From: Herbaspirillum rubrisubalbicans
GTDB lineage: Bacteria; Pseudomonadota; Gammaproteobacteria; Burkholderiales; Burkholderiaceae_D
Length of the DNA stretch: 64,000 nucleotides
Assembly: GCF_003719195.1 (NCBI RefSeq)
Contig: NZ_CP024996.1
Coordinates: 3,658,001 to 3,722,000, forward strand
Direction of reading: 5' to 3'
In this document: piece by piece, positions 17,050 through 25,642 of the stretch
Position numbering within the stretch: position 1 is the stretch's first letter
Layout: each line of letters starts with the position of its first letter
Position numbers and translations under genes: made by a program
Notes under the pieces: model-generated
Told to the model about the DNA's origin: nothing
What the model saw: the letters and a program-made list of their open reading frames with translations, nothing else
Databases searched by the model: none

Positions 17050-17943
17050 TTACTTCGCCTTGCCCAGCATGTTGAAGATGCTGGAAAAGTCCAGCTTGCC
17101 GGCGCCGTTCATACTGTGGATGTCATACAGGTTACGCGCCGTGGAACCGAGCGGAATGGCGCAATTGGTGGCCAGCGCATTCTCCACGGCCAAGCCCAGA
17201 TCCTTGAGCATCAGGTCCACCCCGAAGCCACCGGCATAAGCCTTGGAAGCCGGCGCGGTTTCCATCACGCCGGGGCAAGGGTTATAAACCTCCAGCGTCC
17301 AGTTGCGCCCCGAACTCTTGGACATGATTTCCGACAGCACCTTCGGGTCCATGCCATTGGCCATGCCCAGGCGGATGGCCTCCGAAGTCCCGATCATCAG
17401 GATGCCCAGCAGCATGTTGTTGCAGACCTTGACGGTCTGGCCGCTGCCGCTCTCCCCTGCGTGATAGATGGCTTTCCCCATCTTTTGCAGATAGGGCTGG
17501 GCCGCCTCGAAAGCCTGCGCGCTACCGCCCACCATGAAGGTCAGCGTGCCAGCCGTCGCGCCGTTGGTCCCCCCGGAGACCGGCGCATCCAGCATGTCGA
17601 AGCCGCGCGCCTTGGCCGCCGCCGCTACCTTGCGCGCCGCTTCCGGGGCGATGGTGGAGCAGTCGATCAAGAGTGCGCCCGGCTTGGCCGAGGCCAGCAC
17701 TCCGGCATCGCCCAGGTAGAGCGACTCCACGTGCCGGCTGGCCGGCAGCATGGTGATGACCACGTCGGCCTTGGCCACGGCCGCCATGGAATCGGCTTCG
17801 GTCTTGCCGCCGACTGCCACCAGCTTGTCCACGCTGGCCTTGACCAAGTCATGGCCGCTGACCGAGAAGCCGGCCTTGACCAGGTTCTGCGCCATGGGCA
17901 AACCCATATTGCCCAGGCCGATGAAGACGATATTGGCGCTCAT
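17050..17943 (-). CDS. mmsB: 3-Hydroxyisobutyrate dehydrogenase
   Basis: MmsB oxidises 3-hydroxyisobutyrate to methylmalonate semialdehyde in valine degradation. The 297-residue protein has the Rossmann start IVFIGLGNMGLPMAQNL, the substrate motif DAPVSGGTNGATAGTL and the catalytic lysine region GSGQTVKVCNNMLLG. An AAGGAG site precedes it, ten bases after mmsA, whose product uses the aldehyde formed here. The two are one transcription unit. Confidence 0.95.
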   Translation of the reverse strand: MSANIVFIGLGNMGLPMAQNLVKAGFSVSGHDLVKASVDKLVAVGGKTEADSMAAVAKADVVITMLPASRHVESLYLGDAGVLASAKPGALLIDCSTIAPEAARKVAAAAKARGFDMLDAPVSGGTNGATAGTLTFMVGGSAQAFEAAQPYLQKMGKAIYHAGESGSGQTVKVCNNMLLGILMIGTSEAIRLGMANGMDPKVLSEIMSKSSGRNWTLEVYNPCPGVMETAPASKAYAGGFGVDLMLKDLGLAVENALATNCAIPLGSTARNLYDIHSMNGAGKLDFSSIFNMLGKAK

Positions 17944-17953
17944 GCTGCTCTCC

Positions 17954-19462
17954 TTACTTCAAGGTGATGGTGGTGTTGACCTGGCCGGCTTCTTCATCGG
18001 GCGCGTACCAGCGTGCAGTCACCGTCTTGGTCTGCGTCCAGAAGGTCACGGCTTGCTTGCCGTTGGGGCCGAGGTCACCCAGCTTGGAGGCCCGCGAACC
18101 GGTAAAGCTGAAGTAGGCCACTGGCACGGGAATAGGCACATTGATGCCGACCTGGCCGACGTCGATCTCGTTCTGGAACTTGCGCGCGGCATAGCCCGAA
18201 CTGGTGAAGATGGAAGTACCGTTCCCATTAGGATTGGCATTGATGAAGGCAATGGCTTCATCCAGCGTCTCCAGTTCGACGATGCACATGGCCGGGCCGA
18301 AGATTTCCTGGGTGTAGATATCCATGTCGGGCTTGACGCCAGTGAAGACAGTCGGCCCCACGAAATTACCGTTCTCGCTACCGGCCACCTTGCAGTTGCG
18401 GCCATCCAGCAGCAGATGGGCGCCCTGCTCCACGCCGCTGGCGATCAGGCGTTCCACGCGCTCCTTGGCCGCTTTGGAGACCAGCGGACCGACATCGGCC
18501 TTGCGATCCGTGCCCGGGCCGACCTTCATGGCCTTGGAGCGCTCGACGATTTCCGGAATCCATTCGCGCGTCTGGCCCACCAGCACCACCACCGAATTGG
18601 CCATGCAGCGCTGGCCGGCCGCACCGAAGGCTGCGCCCAGCAGGTTGTTGATGGCCTGGTCCTTGGGTGCATCGGGCAGCACGATGCAGTGGTTCTTGGC
18701 GCCCATCATGCACTGGGCGCGCTTGCCGGCCTCGCTGGCGCGGCGGTAGATGTGGGTGCCGACATGGGTGGAGCCGATGAAGGAGACCGCCTTGATATCG
18801 GGATGGTCGCAGATCATGTTGGCCACGTCCGGGCCGCCATGCACCACGTTCAAGACACCCGGTGGCAAGCCGGCCTGATTGGCCAGTTCGACCAGGAAGA
18901 GCGAGGAAGTCGGGTCCTGCTCGGAGGGCTTGAGCACGAAGGTATTGCCGCAAGCGACCGCAATGGGGAACATGAAGCAAGGCAGCATCACCGGGAAATT
19001 GAAGGCGGTGATGCCCGCCCCCACGCCCAGCGGCTGGTACAGGGTGTAGACGTCGACGCCACCGGCCACGTTCTCGGCCAGTTCACCCAGTTGCAGCGAG
19101 GTGATCGAGCAGGCGTGCTCCACCACTTCCAGGCCACGCATGACTTCTCCCTCGGCGTCAGGCAGGGTCTTGCCGTGCTCGCGGGTGATCAGTTCGGCCA
19201 GCGGGGCGATATTCTCGCGCAACAGTTGCTGGAACTTGAGCATGATGCGCATCCGTTGGGCCAGCGAGGTATTGCGCCAGGTCTTGAAGGTGTCCTTGGC
19301 GTTGGCCACGGCCCGGTCGACTTCTTCCTTGGTGGCGAAGGGTACGCGCGCCACCACTTCCTGGGTGGCCGGGTTCAATACGTCGCGCCACTCCTTGGCA
19401 GTGGACTGCACCTTTTCACCGTTGAGGTACAGGGGAACGTGGGGGATGTTGGCTTGGCTCAT
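17954..19462 (-). CDS. mmsA: CoA-acylating methylmalonate-semialdehyde dehydrogenase
   Basis: MmsA converts methylmalonate semialdehyde (and malonate semialdehyde) with CoA and NAD+ to propionyl-CoA (or acetyl-CoA) and CO2. The ~502-residue aldehyde dehydrogenase has the catalytic cysteine in [17 protein letters not shown] and the typical [24 protein letters not shown] and [14 protein letters not shown] segments. The ATG at 19462 (MSQAN) has GGA upstream and is preferred; one at 19474 adds four residues. It follows a binding-protein gene by 64 bases. Confidence 0.95.
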   Translation of the reverse strand: MSQANIPHVPLYLNGEKVQSTAKEWRDVLNPATQEVVARVPFATKEEVDRAVANAKDTFKTWRNTSLAQRMRIMLKFQQLLRENIAPLAELITREHGKTLPDAEGEVMRGLEVVEHACSITSLQLGELAENVAGGVDVYTLYQPLGVGAGITAFNFPVMLPCFMFPIAVACGNTFVLKPSEQDPTSSLFLVELANQAGLPPGVLNVVHGGPDVANMICDHPDIKAVSFIGSTHVGTHIYRRASEAGKRAQCMMGAKNHCIVLPDAPKDQAINNLLGAAFGAAGQRCMANSVVVLVGQTREWIPEIVERSKAMKVGPGTDRKADVGPLVSKAAKERVERLIASGVEQGAHLLLDGRNCKVAGSENGNFVGPTVFTGVKPDMDIYTQEIFGPAMCIVELETLDEAIAFINANPNGNGTSIFTSSGYAARKFQNEIDVGQVGINVPIPVPVAYFSFTGSRASKLGDLGPNGKQAVTFWTQTKTVTARWYAPDEEAGQVNTTITLK

Positions 19463-19526
19463 TGCGATTTCCATAGTGAAGAGGTGGGGAGGGCAAGGCC
19501 GGCAGCAGCGCTCCCGGCCACAGGCA

Positions 19527-20759
19527 TTACTGCTTGACCAGCGGACAGGCCGCGTCCATCGGGCGGAAGGCCTGCTGGGCCGGGATCACCGACAGCAGCT
19601 TCAGGTAATCCCACGGGCCCTTGGACTCGGCCGGGGTCTTGACCTGGTACAGGTACATGTCATGGATCACGCGGCCATCGGGACGGATGGAGGCATTGCG
19701 CATGACAGCGTCCGAGATCGGAATCTCGCGCATCTTCTGCGCCACCACCTTCCAGTCCGAGGTCTTGGCCGCTGCACGGGCCTTCAGGAACTGATAGACG
19801 CTGGAATACACGCCCGCCTGCACCATGGTCGGCTTGATGTTCTTGAACTGGGCCTCGAAGCGCTTGGAGAAGGCGCGGGTCTGGTCGTCATAATCCCAAT
19901 AGAAGCCATCGGTATAGACCAGCCCCTGCGCGGCCTCCAGCCCCAAGGCGTGCACGTCCGAGAGAAATACCAGCAGCGCCACCAGACGCTGATCCTTGCC
20001 ACCGACGGCAAAGGAGCGCGCTTGCTTGATCGCATTGACCACGTCGGTGCCGCCATCGGCCAGGCCGATCACCTGGGCCTTGGAGGCCTGCGCCTGCAGC
20101 AGGAAGGAAGAAAAGTCAGAAGCGTTCAGCGGATGGCGCACCGAACCCACCACGGTGCCGCCATTGGCCTTGACCACGTCAGAGGCATCCTTCTCCAACG
20201 AATGGCCGAAGGCATAGTCCACCGTCACGAAATACCAAGACTTGTTGCCCAGCTTGGTCAGGGCCGCGGCCGCGCCGGCCGCTTGCGAGTAGGTATCGAA
20301 CATCCAGTGGAAGCCATTGGGCGCGCATTCGGTGGTGGTCAGCACACCGGTGGCCGGGCCGCTGTACATGGCGATGCCACCCTTATCCTTGACCAATTTC
20401 TGCACCGCCAGCGCCACCGAGGAATTGGTGAGATCGGCGATGGCCTCGACCTTGTCGCGGTCCAGCCATTCGCGGGCGCGGGTGACGCCGACATCCGGCT
20501 TGTTCTGGTTGTCCGCCGAGAGGATCTCGATCTTCATCCCACGGCATTCATTCTTGAGGCAATCCTCCACCGCCATCTTGGCAGCAACCACCGAGCCCTG
20601 CCCGCCCATGGCCGAATAAGGGCCGGACATGTCGGTGAGCACGCCGATCTTGACCGTGTTGGCGTCCTGCGCCAGGGCGGGAATGGCAGTGGCGGCCAGC
20701 GAAACGGTACAGGCCACGGCGGCGGCCGTGAGCGAACGGCCCAAAGCGTTCTTGCGCAT
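19527..20759 (-). CDS. Leu/Ile/Val-type ABC transporter substrate-binding protein (orphan)
   Basis: The 410-residue protein has a signal peptide ([31 protein letters not shown]) and a type-I periplasmic binding fold: [70 protein letters not shown]. Such proteins bind branched-chain amino acids, amides or other acids. No permease or ATPase gene is nearby, so it must deliver to a transporter encoded elsewhere or act in sensing. Position upstream of mmsA-mmsB suggests a ligand related to valine breakdown. The start at 20759 has GAAGGAGACAAG upstream. Confidence 0.9.
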   Translation of the reverse strand: MRKNALGRSLTAAAVACTVSLAATAIPALAQDANTVKIGVLTDMSGPYSAMGGQGSVVAAKMAVEDCLKNECRGMKIEILSADNQNKPDVGVTRAREWLDRDKVEAIADLTNSSVALAVQKLVKDKGGIAMYSGPATGVLTTTECAPNGFHWMFDTYSQAAGAAAALTKLGNKSWYFVTVDYAFGHSLEKDASDVVKANGGTVVGSVRHPLNASDFSSFLLQAQASKAQVIGLADGGTDVVNAIKQARSFAVGGKDQRLVALLVFLSDVHALGLEAAQGLVYTDGFYWDYDDQTRAFSKRFEAQFKNIKPTMVQAGVYSSVYQFLKARAAAKTSDWKVVAQKMREIPISDAVMRNASIRPDGRVIHDMYLYQVKTPAESKGPWDYLKLLSVIPAQQAFRPMDAACPLVKQ

Positions 20760-20932
20760 CTTGTCTCCTTCATCTTGTGATTGTTGTCGGACCTGCCCGC
20801 GTTCATGGACGCCGGGTCTTGCCGTTGTCTCCTGCCGTGCGACGCCGCTCCTCTCTACACGGGGCGCCGTCACGGCCCCGCTATTCTGCATGTGCGTATT
20901 TATCGATACAATAACCACAAAGACAAAACGAT

Positions 20933-20948
20933 TTTGCATGGATGCAAA
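20933..20948. promoter_or_regulatory. Palindrome between the LysR gene and the binding-protein/mms unit
   Basis: TTTGCATGGATGCAAA is a perfect 7-base inverted repeat with a 2-base centre. It lies in the divergent promoter region, 20 bases before the LysR start and 174 bases before the binding-protein start. It is a good candidate for the LysR-type operator. Confidence 0.6.
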
Positions 20949-20968
20949 TCAAAGACCATGGAGACCAC

Positions 20969-21886
20969 ATGCTGGACTGGGACAACCTCAGGATCTTTCT
21001 CGAACTCACGCGCAGCCAGGGCCTGGTGGATGCGGCCAAGAAGCTGGGCATCGACCACTCCACCGTCTCGCGCCGCATGAAGCGTTTCGAGGAGCAGGTC
21101 GGCAGCCAGCTCTTCGACCGCAACAACCACGGCTACAAGCTCACCGCCGATGGCTATCGACTGGTCGACTATGCCGAGCAGGTGGAAAGCACCCTCTACG
21201 CCGCCACCGAAGAGCTGGGCGGGCATAACAGCAAGCTCTCGGGCCAGGTGCGGCTGGGCGCCACGGAAGGCTTCGGCACCTTCGTGCTGGCCCCGCACCT
21301 GGCCCACTTCTGTGCCCGCAACCCGCACATCACGGTGGACATGCTGCCCATGCCGCGTTTCGTGAACCTGTCCAAGCATGAGGCCGACATCAGCGTCTCG
21401 ATCGAGCGGCCCTTGTCGGGTAATTACGTGGTCACAAAACTGTCCGACTATGTTCTGAAGCTTTATGCTTCACGTGACTACCTGGCCCGGCACGCGCCGA
21501 TTCACACCATGGATGACCTGGTGCAACATAACTTCATCGGCTATATCGATGATCTGGTCTTCAGTGAAGAATTGCGCTACAAGGATACGGTGGCGCCAGA
21601 CGCTTTCCGGGCCTTCCGCAGCACCAGCGTGGTGGCGCAATACACGGCGGCCTGCGCGGGCCGTGCGCTGGCGATCCTGCCCTGCTTTCTGGCACAGCAG
21701 TCCGACGAGCTGGTGCCGGTACTGCCTGAACAGATCGCCATCACTCGCACCTTCTGGCTGGTGGCTTCCAGCGAGCAGCGCCATGTGGCGCGGGTATCCG
21801 CCCTGTGGAGCTACCTGCGCGACTGCGTGGAGCTCAACCGCGACTTCCTGATGGGCCAGTCGCGCCAGATGCGCTGGCTGGAATAA
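20969..21886 (+). CDS. LysR-family regulator, probable controller of the mmsAB unit
   Basis: The 305-residue protein has a LysR helix-turn-helix ([45 protein letters not shown]) and a co-inducer domain. The start at 20969 (MLDWDN) has GGAG six bases upstream, better than the ATG at 20942. It is divergent from the binding-protein-mmsA-mmsB genes, which LysR proteins usually regulate in this arrangement. The inducer is likely a valine catabolite, by inference only. Confidence 0.88.
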   Translation: MLDWDNLRIFLELTRSQGLVDAAKKLGIDHSTVSRRMKRFEEQVGSQLFDRNNHGYKLTADGYRLVDYAEQVESTLYAATEELGGHNSKLSGQVRLGATEGFGTFVLAPHLAHFCARNPHITVDMLPMPRFVNLSKHEADISVSIERPLSGNYVVTKLSDYVLKLYASRDYLARHAPIHTMDDLVQHNFIGYIDDLVFSEELRYKDTVAPDAFRAFRSTSVVAQYTAACAGRALAILPCFLAQQSDELVPVLPEQIAITRTFWLVASSEQRHVARVSALWSYLRDCVELNRDFLMGQSRQMRWLE

Positions 21887-21968
21887 GCCTGGCGCCTCTG
21901 CAACAAAATTCGTTCCAACCCGGCCGCTGCCCTCCCTGTACCAGCGGCCCTACCCCAAGGAGATGACG

Positions 21969-22550
21969 ATGACTGCAAAGAAAATCCTGCTGTTGACCGG
22001 TGATTTCGCCGAGGATTATGAAACCATGGTGCCGTTCCAGGCCCTGCAGATGGTCGGCCACACCGTGCACGCGGTCTGCCCCGGCAAGAAAGCCGGCGAC
22101 AAGATCAAGACCGCCATCCACGACTTCGAAGGCGACCAGACCTATACCGAAAAGCCGGGCCACCAGTTCGCCCTCAACGCCAGCTTCGACGAGGTCAGCG
22201 CCGCCGATTACGACGCCCTGGTGGTGGCTGGTGGCCGCGCCCCGGAATACCTGCGCCTGAATCCCAAGGTGATCGAACTGGTGCAAGCCTTCGCCAAGGC
22301 TGACAAGGCCATCGCGGCCGTCTGCCACGGCCCGCAGGTACTGGCTGCGGCCGGCGTGCTGGAAGGCAAGAAGGTCTCGGCCTATCCGGCCTGCGCCCCG
22401 GAAGTCAAGCTGGCCGGCGGCCAGTTCGCCGATATCGCAGTGGATGCCGCCGTCACCGATGGCAAGCTGGTGACCGCACCGGCCTGGCCGGCCCATCCGG
22501 CCTGGCTGGCGCAGTTCCTGCAGGTGCTGGGCACGCGTATCGAACTCTAA
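21969..22550 (+). CDS. DJ-1/PfpI family protein
   Basis: The 193-residue protein has the DJ-1/PfpI fold: [13 protein letters not shown] with the pocket glutamate, [13 protein letters not shown], and the nucleophile elbow [14 protein letters not shown] with Cys119 followed by His120. Members act as stress-related glyoxalases, amidases or proteases; which applies here is not decidable. The start at 21969 has AAGGAG at ideal spacing, whereas the ATG at 21963 abuts it. It stands alone after the LysR gene. Confidence 0.9.
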   Translation: MTAKKILLLTGDFAEDYETMVPFQALQMVGHTVHAVCPGKKAGDKIKTAIHDFEGDQTYTEKPGHQFALNASFDEVSAADYDALVVAGGRAPEYLRLNPKVIELVQAFAKADKAIAAVCHGPQVLAAAGVLEGKKVSAYPACAPEVKLAGGQFADIAVDAAVTDGKLVTAPAWPAHPAWLAQFLQVLGTRIEL

Positions 22551-22671
22551 GACGACTGAAACGGAGGCGGCATGACGCGCCGCCTCCTGCTGTATTGGCC
22601 AGCCTCTTTTTATTCATCTCTCCTGGCCTTTTCCTGCATTTTTTTACCGACAGTCCACAATATGTCCGAAG

Positions 22672-23277
22672 ATGAAGCGTCTTCAGGACATGCAGCCCAT
22701 ATCCACCCTCTCCCCGATGAGCGACCAGGACCGCGAGATCACCGCCACCGTCATGCGCGAGCGCAGCCGGCTGGGCGGGTTCATCCGGCGCCGGGTGGCC
22801 GATGCCGGCGAGGCCGAAGACATCCTGCAGGAAGTGTTCTACGAGTTCGTCCAGGCCTACCGCTTGCCCGAACCCATCGAGCAGGTCAGCGCCTGGCTAT
22901 TCCGGGTGGCGCGCAACCGCATCATCGACCGCTTCCGCAAGAAGAAAGAAGAGCCCCTGCCCGAGGCGCATGACATCGAACAAGTCGATGGCGCCGAGGA
23001 CGCCTGGCGGCTGGACCTGGTGCTGCCGGCCAGCGCTGACGGACCGGAAGCGGCCTATGCCCGCGCCGCCCTGATCGAAGCTTTGCAAGAGGCGCTGGAT
23101 GAATTGCCCGAGGCGCAACGCGAGGTCTTCATCGCGCATGAGCTCGACGGGCTCAGTTTCAAGGCAATGGCGGCCTCCAGCGGCACCAGCTTGAATACCC
23201 TGCTGGCCCGCAAACGCTATGCAGTACTGCATCTGCGCGAGCGGCTGCAGGCAGTTTATGACGAATTGGAGATGTAA
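22672..23277 (+). CDS. ECF-type RNA polymerase sigma factor
   Basis: The 201-residue protein has region 2 (AGEAEDILQEVFYEFVQAYRLPEPIEQVSAWLFRVARNRIIDRFRKKK) and region 4 (ALDELPEAQREVFIAHELDGLSFKAMAASSGTSLNTLLARKRYAVLHLRERL) of extracytoplasmic-function sigma factors. The start is uncertain: ATG at 22672, 22690 or 22717 are all in frame and none has a strong site. The stop overlaps the start of the next gene by one base (TAATG), so the small membrane protein encoded there is probably its partner. No zinc-finger anti-sigma gene is present. Confidence 0.87.
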   Translation: MKRLQDMQPISTLSPMSDQDREITATVMRERSRLGGFIRRRVADAGEAEDILQEVFYEFVQAYRLPEPIEQVSAWLFRVARNRIIDRFRKKKEEPLPEAHDIEQVDGAEDAWRLDLVLPASADGPEAAYARAALIEALQEALDELPEAQREVFIAHELDGLSFKAMAASSGTSLNTLLARKRYAVLHLRERLQAVYDELEM

Positions 23278-23657
23278 TGGATCAGAACGCAATCCCCCAA
23301 CCCAGCCCTCAACCCAACGCTGAAGGCAACCCCGCGCGCCGCCACGGTCACCGTGGCCGCTGGGGCTTCAAGCTGGCGCTGTGCCTGCTGTGCGTGCCGC
23401 TGCTGGGGGTGGTGGTGATGCTGCTGTGGAACTGGGTGATGCCGCCGATCTTGCCCGGCGTGGCCGAGATCGGCTTCTGGCGGGCCCTGGGCTTGCTGGT
23501 GCTGTGCCGGATACTGTTCGGCGGCTTTCGTGGCCGTCATGGCGGCTGGCGCGACAAGCGCCGCTTCATGCGCGCCCGCTGGGAAGCCATGACGCCCGAG
23601 GAACGCGAGCGCTGCCAACTGCGCAGCCGGATGTTCTGCCGCGAAGAGCGTAAATGA
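23277..23657 (+). CDS. Small membrane protein coupled to the ECF sigma factor
   Basis: The 126-residue protein has a polar, proline-rich N-terminus (QNAIPQPSPQPNAEGNPARRHGHRGR), two hydrophobic segments at ~32-54 and ~65-80, and a basic C-terminal tail rich in Arg (FRGRHGGWRDKRRFMRARWEAMTPEERERCQLRSRMFC). It resembles no family I can name. Translational coupling to the sigma gene suggests a regulatory or stress-response role in the inner membrane, possibly as an unusual anti-sigma factor. Confidence 0.75.
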   Translation: MDQNAIPQPSPQPNAEGNPARRHGHRGRWGFKLALCLLCVPLLGVVVMLLWNWVMPPILPGVAEIGFWRALGLLVLCRILFGGFRGRHGGWRDKRRFMRARWEAMTPEERERCQLRSRMFCREERK

Positions 23658-23661
23658 AGAT

Positions 23662-23814
23662 TTATTCCCGCTGCGCCTGAACCCCCTCGGTCAGGGCCGA
23701 TGGCTGGGGTACCGCAGTCCAGTCATGCTCGCGCAAAACGATGGAAGTGAAGGGATCTACCAAGGTGCCGGCCACCATCCTGGCCAGCAGTTGCGGCGCC
23801 GGCAACGGCGACAT
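23662..23814 (-). CDS. Possible small ORF downstream of the enoyl-CoA hydratase
   Basis: A 50-codon minus-strand frame begins nine bases after the hydratase stop and ends four bases before the end of the converging membrane-protein gene. The translation begins MSPLPAPQLLARMVAGTL and contains LVDPFTSIVLREHDW. It has no ribosome site and could be a remnant or chance frame. It is listed because nothing else explains this stretch. Confidence 0.25.
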   Translation of the reverse strand: MSPLPAPQLLARMVAGTLVDPFTSIVLREHDWTAVPQPSALTEGVQAQRE

Positions 23815-23823
23815 GCAAGGGCT

Positions 23824-24636
23824 TCATGCTGCCCCCGCTGTGGGCTGCTTATGCGTCCAGGCCGGCGCATCCTTGTCCAGGAAAGCGCGTAAACCTTCAC
23901 GTCCTTCGGCAGAGGCGCGCAGATCGGCGATGACGCCGGCCGTGTATTCGGACAATTCAGGCGTGACCTGCAAGGGATTGGCCACCTGCACCAGTTGCTT
24001 GGCCGCGCGCATGGCCTGCGGGCCATTGGCCAGCAAGGTATCGATCAGTTGCGCCGTCCTGGCATCGAGCTCGCCAGGCGGCACCACTTCATGCACCAGC
24101 CCCATGGCAGCCGCGCACGCGGCCGGGAAACGTTCGGCCGAGACAAAGTAGCGGCGCGCCTGCGACACGCCCATCTTGGCGATCACATACGGGCTGATGG
24201 CTGCGGGCGCCAGGCCCAGCTTGACCTCGGAGAGTGCGAAGAAGGCTGCTTCGGACGCCACCACGATATCGCAGCAGGACACCAGGCCTACCCCGCCGCC
24301 CATCACTGCTCCCTGCACCTTGGCCAGCGTGGGGGCCGGGAAGCTGTTGAGCGTATGCATCAGCAGCGCCAGCTTGCGGGCGTCGCGCAGGTTGTCTTCA
24401 CGCGAGGCATCGGCCATACGGCGCATCCAGGCCAGGTCGGCACCGGCGGAGAAGGACTTGCCGGTCGAGGCCAGCAGCAGCACGCAAGTACGGGCATCGT
24501 CGCCGGCCTGGGTGATGAGGTCGATCAGGTGGGCGATCAACTGGTCGTCGAAGGCGTTGTGGATGTCGGGGCGATTGAGGGTGATCGTGGCCAGGCCACG
24601 CGGGTCGATGTCGAGATGGGCTGCTGCGCTGCTCAT
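23824..24636 (-). CDS. Enoyl-CoA hydratase/isomerase, methylglutaconyl-CoA hydratase-like
   Basis: The 270-residue crotonase-fold protein begins with a short tail and ATITLNRPDIHNAFDDQLIAHL. It has the oxyanion-hole segments SFSAGADLAWMRRM and VQGAVMGGGVGLVSCCDIVVAS, and a glutamate region SEVKLGLAPAAISPYV. The AWMRRM feature and length are typical of LiuC/methylglutaconyl-CoA hydratases of leucine breakdown, but no liu genes are adjacent, so the substrate is open. The start at 24636 has AAGGAG upstream. Confidence 0.85.
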   Translation of the reverse strand: MSSAAAHLDIDPRGLATITLNRPDIHNAFDDQLIAHLIDLITQAGDDARTCVLLLASTGKSFSAGADLAWMRRMADASREDNLRDARKLALLMHTLNSFPAPTLAKVQGAVMGGGVGLVSCCDIVVASEAAFFALSEVKLGLAPAAISPYVIAKMGVSQARRYFVSAERFPAACAAAMGLVHEVVPPGELDARTAQLIDTLLANGPQAMRAAKQLVQVANPLQVTPELSEYTAGVIADLRASAEGREGLRAFLDKDAPAWTHKQPTAGAA

Positions 24637-24716
24637 TTGTGCTCCTTGGTTGGCCTTGTTATGCCCTGATGGGGGCTGCGGCTGTGCACGGAGGATAGCG
24701 CATCTGGATGAGATAT

Positions 24717-24840
24717 AGAAAAGCCCGCTTGCGCGAGCGAGGGATTCGCCCACGTGCCGCGGGCCCGGTTTCGCTTGCAAGCGAAACCTTTCGAATCCCC
24801 CCCCGCGATGTGCTCAAGCACATCGCTAGGGGACGCCAAA
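24717..24840. repeat. Palindrome-rich segment with tRNA-Glu-like relics
   Basis: This lies beyond the terminator of the tRNA array. It holds a second copy of the AAAAGCCCGCTTGCGCG terminator arm (about 24719-24735), a 22-base perfect palindrome GGTTTCGCTTG/CAAGCGAAACC (24767-24788), the tRNA-Glu T-loop TTCGAAT plus C-run (24790-24804) on the plus strand, a 22-base hairpin GCGATGTGCT-CA-AGCACATCGC (24805-24826), and the tRNA acceptor end AGGGGACGCCA (24828-24838). The tRNA-like parts are inverted relative to the real tRNA-Glu next to it. Confidence 0.7.
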
Positions 24841-24841
24841 C

Positions 24842-24868
24842 AAAAAAGCCCGCTTGCGCGGGCTTTTC
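24842..24868 (-). terminator. Terminator of the tRNA array
   Basis: On the minus strand AAAGCCCGC-GCAA-GCGGGCTTT is followed by a T-run, four bases after the last tRNA-Glu. Confidence 0.88.
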
Positions 24869-24872
24869 TATT

Positions 24873-24948
24873 TGGCGTCCCCTGGGGGATTCGAACCCCC
24901 GTACTCACCGTGAAAGGGTGATGTCCTAGGCCTCTAGACGAAGGGGAC
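24873..24948 (-). tRNA. tRNA-Glu(TTC)
   Basis: A 76-base tRNA with encoded CCA. The acceptor GTCCCCT pairs with AGGGGAC, the anticodon loop reads CTTTCAC (anticodon TTC) and the T-arm GGGGG-TTCGAAT-CCCCC is perfect. It is the last gene of the array. Confidence 0.97.
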
Positions 24949-25021
24949 AAAACGGTCACAACTACAATATTCCTCGAATCAGCTCTTCGGCCAATTCACC
25001 CCACATATCCATGCGGGTCGC

Positions 25022-25097
<76 letters not shown>

Positions 25098-25206
25098 TGC
25101 GAAAGGAAAAGTCCCACACTCCGGACTATCCAACCTCAAGGTAGCCTGATCAATCAAGCTACTTCAACTATCAACAGAACGGCGGCAACCGCACTGCTCT
25201 ACAACC

Positions 25207-25282
25207 TGGCGTCCCCTGGGGGATTCGAACCCCCGTACTCACCGTGAAAGGGTGATGTCCTAGGCCTCTAGACGAAGGGGAC
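25207..25282 (-). tRNA. tRNA-Glu(TTC)
   Basis: Identical over 76 bases to the tRNA-Glu at 24873-24948, with anticodon TTC and encoded CCA. The spacers around it are not conserved. Confidence 0.97.
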
Positions 25283-25337
25283 ACTGTACTGCTAATACCT
25301 GCGCTGCCTGCTGGGTGACAGCGCAGATATCGAAATC

Positions 25338-25413
25338 TGGCGTCCCCTGGGGGATTCGAACCCCCGTACTCACCGTGAAAGGGTGATGTCCTAGGCCTCT
25401 AGACGAAGGGGAC
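25338..25413 (-). tRNA. tRNA-Glu(TTC)
   Basis: Third identical copy of tRNA-Glu(TTC), 55 bases upstream of the second copy in transcription order. Confidence 0.97.
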
Positions 25414-25493
25414 AAGCAGGTACTTCACATTACTTCTTGTTTCTACACTTCAAGCTTCGCCTGAAATATCACCGCCAAACATCTGCGGGTCGC

Positions 25494-25569
<76 letters not shown>

Positions 25570-25585
25570 GTTGCGAAGAAGCGAG

Positions 25586-25614
25586 ATTATGCAATACCTA
25601 TTTTCAAAAGACAA
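25586..25614 (-). promoter_or_regulatory. Promoter of the tRNA array
   Basis: On the minus strand TTGTCT-N17-CATAAT gives a good sigma-70 promoter ending 16 bases before the first tRNA-Ala. GC-rich bases follow the -10 (CTCGC), as in stringently controlled promoters. Confidence 0.7.
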
Positions 25615-25642
25615 CATGTTTTTGAAAAATAATTTGTCTTTT

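Noticed and set aside
17750..19537. A 595-codon plus-strand open frame
   Set aside because: It is antisense to mmsB and mmsA, which have intact catalytic motifs; the translation has no recognisable family.
24790..24838. Inverted tRNA-Glu fragment as a standard att site
   Set aside because: Integration into a tRNA gene leaves a direct, not inverted, copy of the 3' end, and no integrase gene lies nearby.
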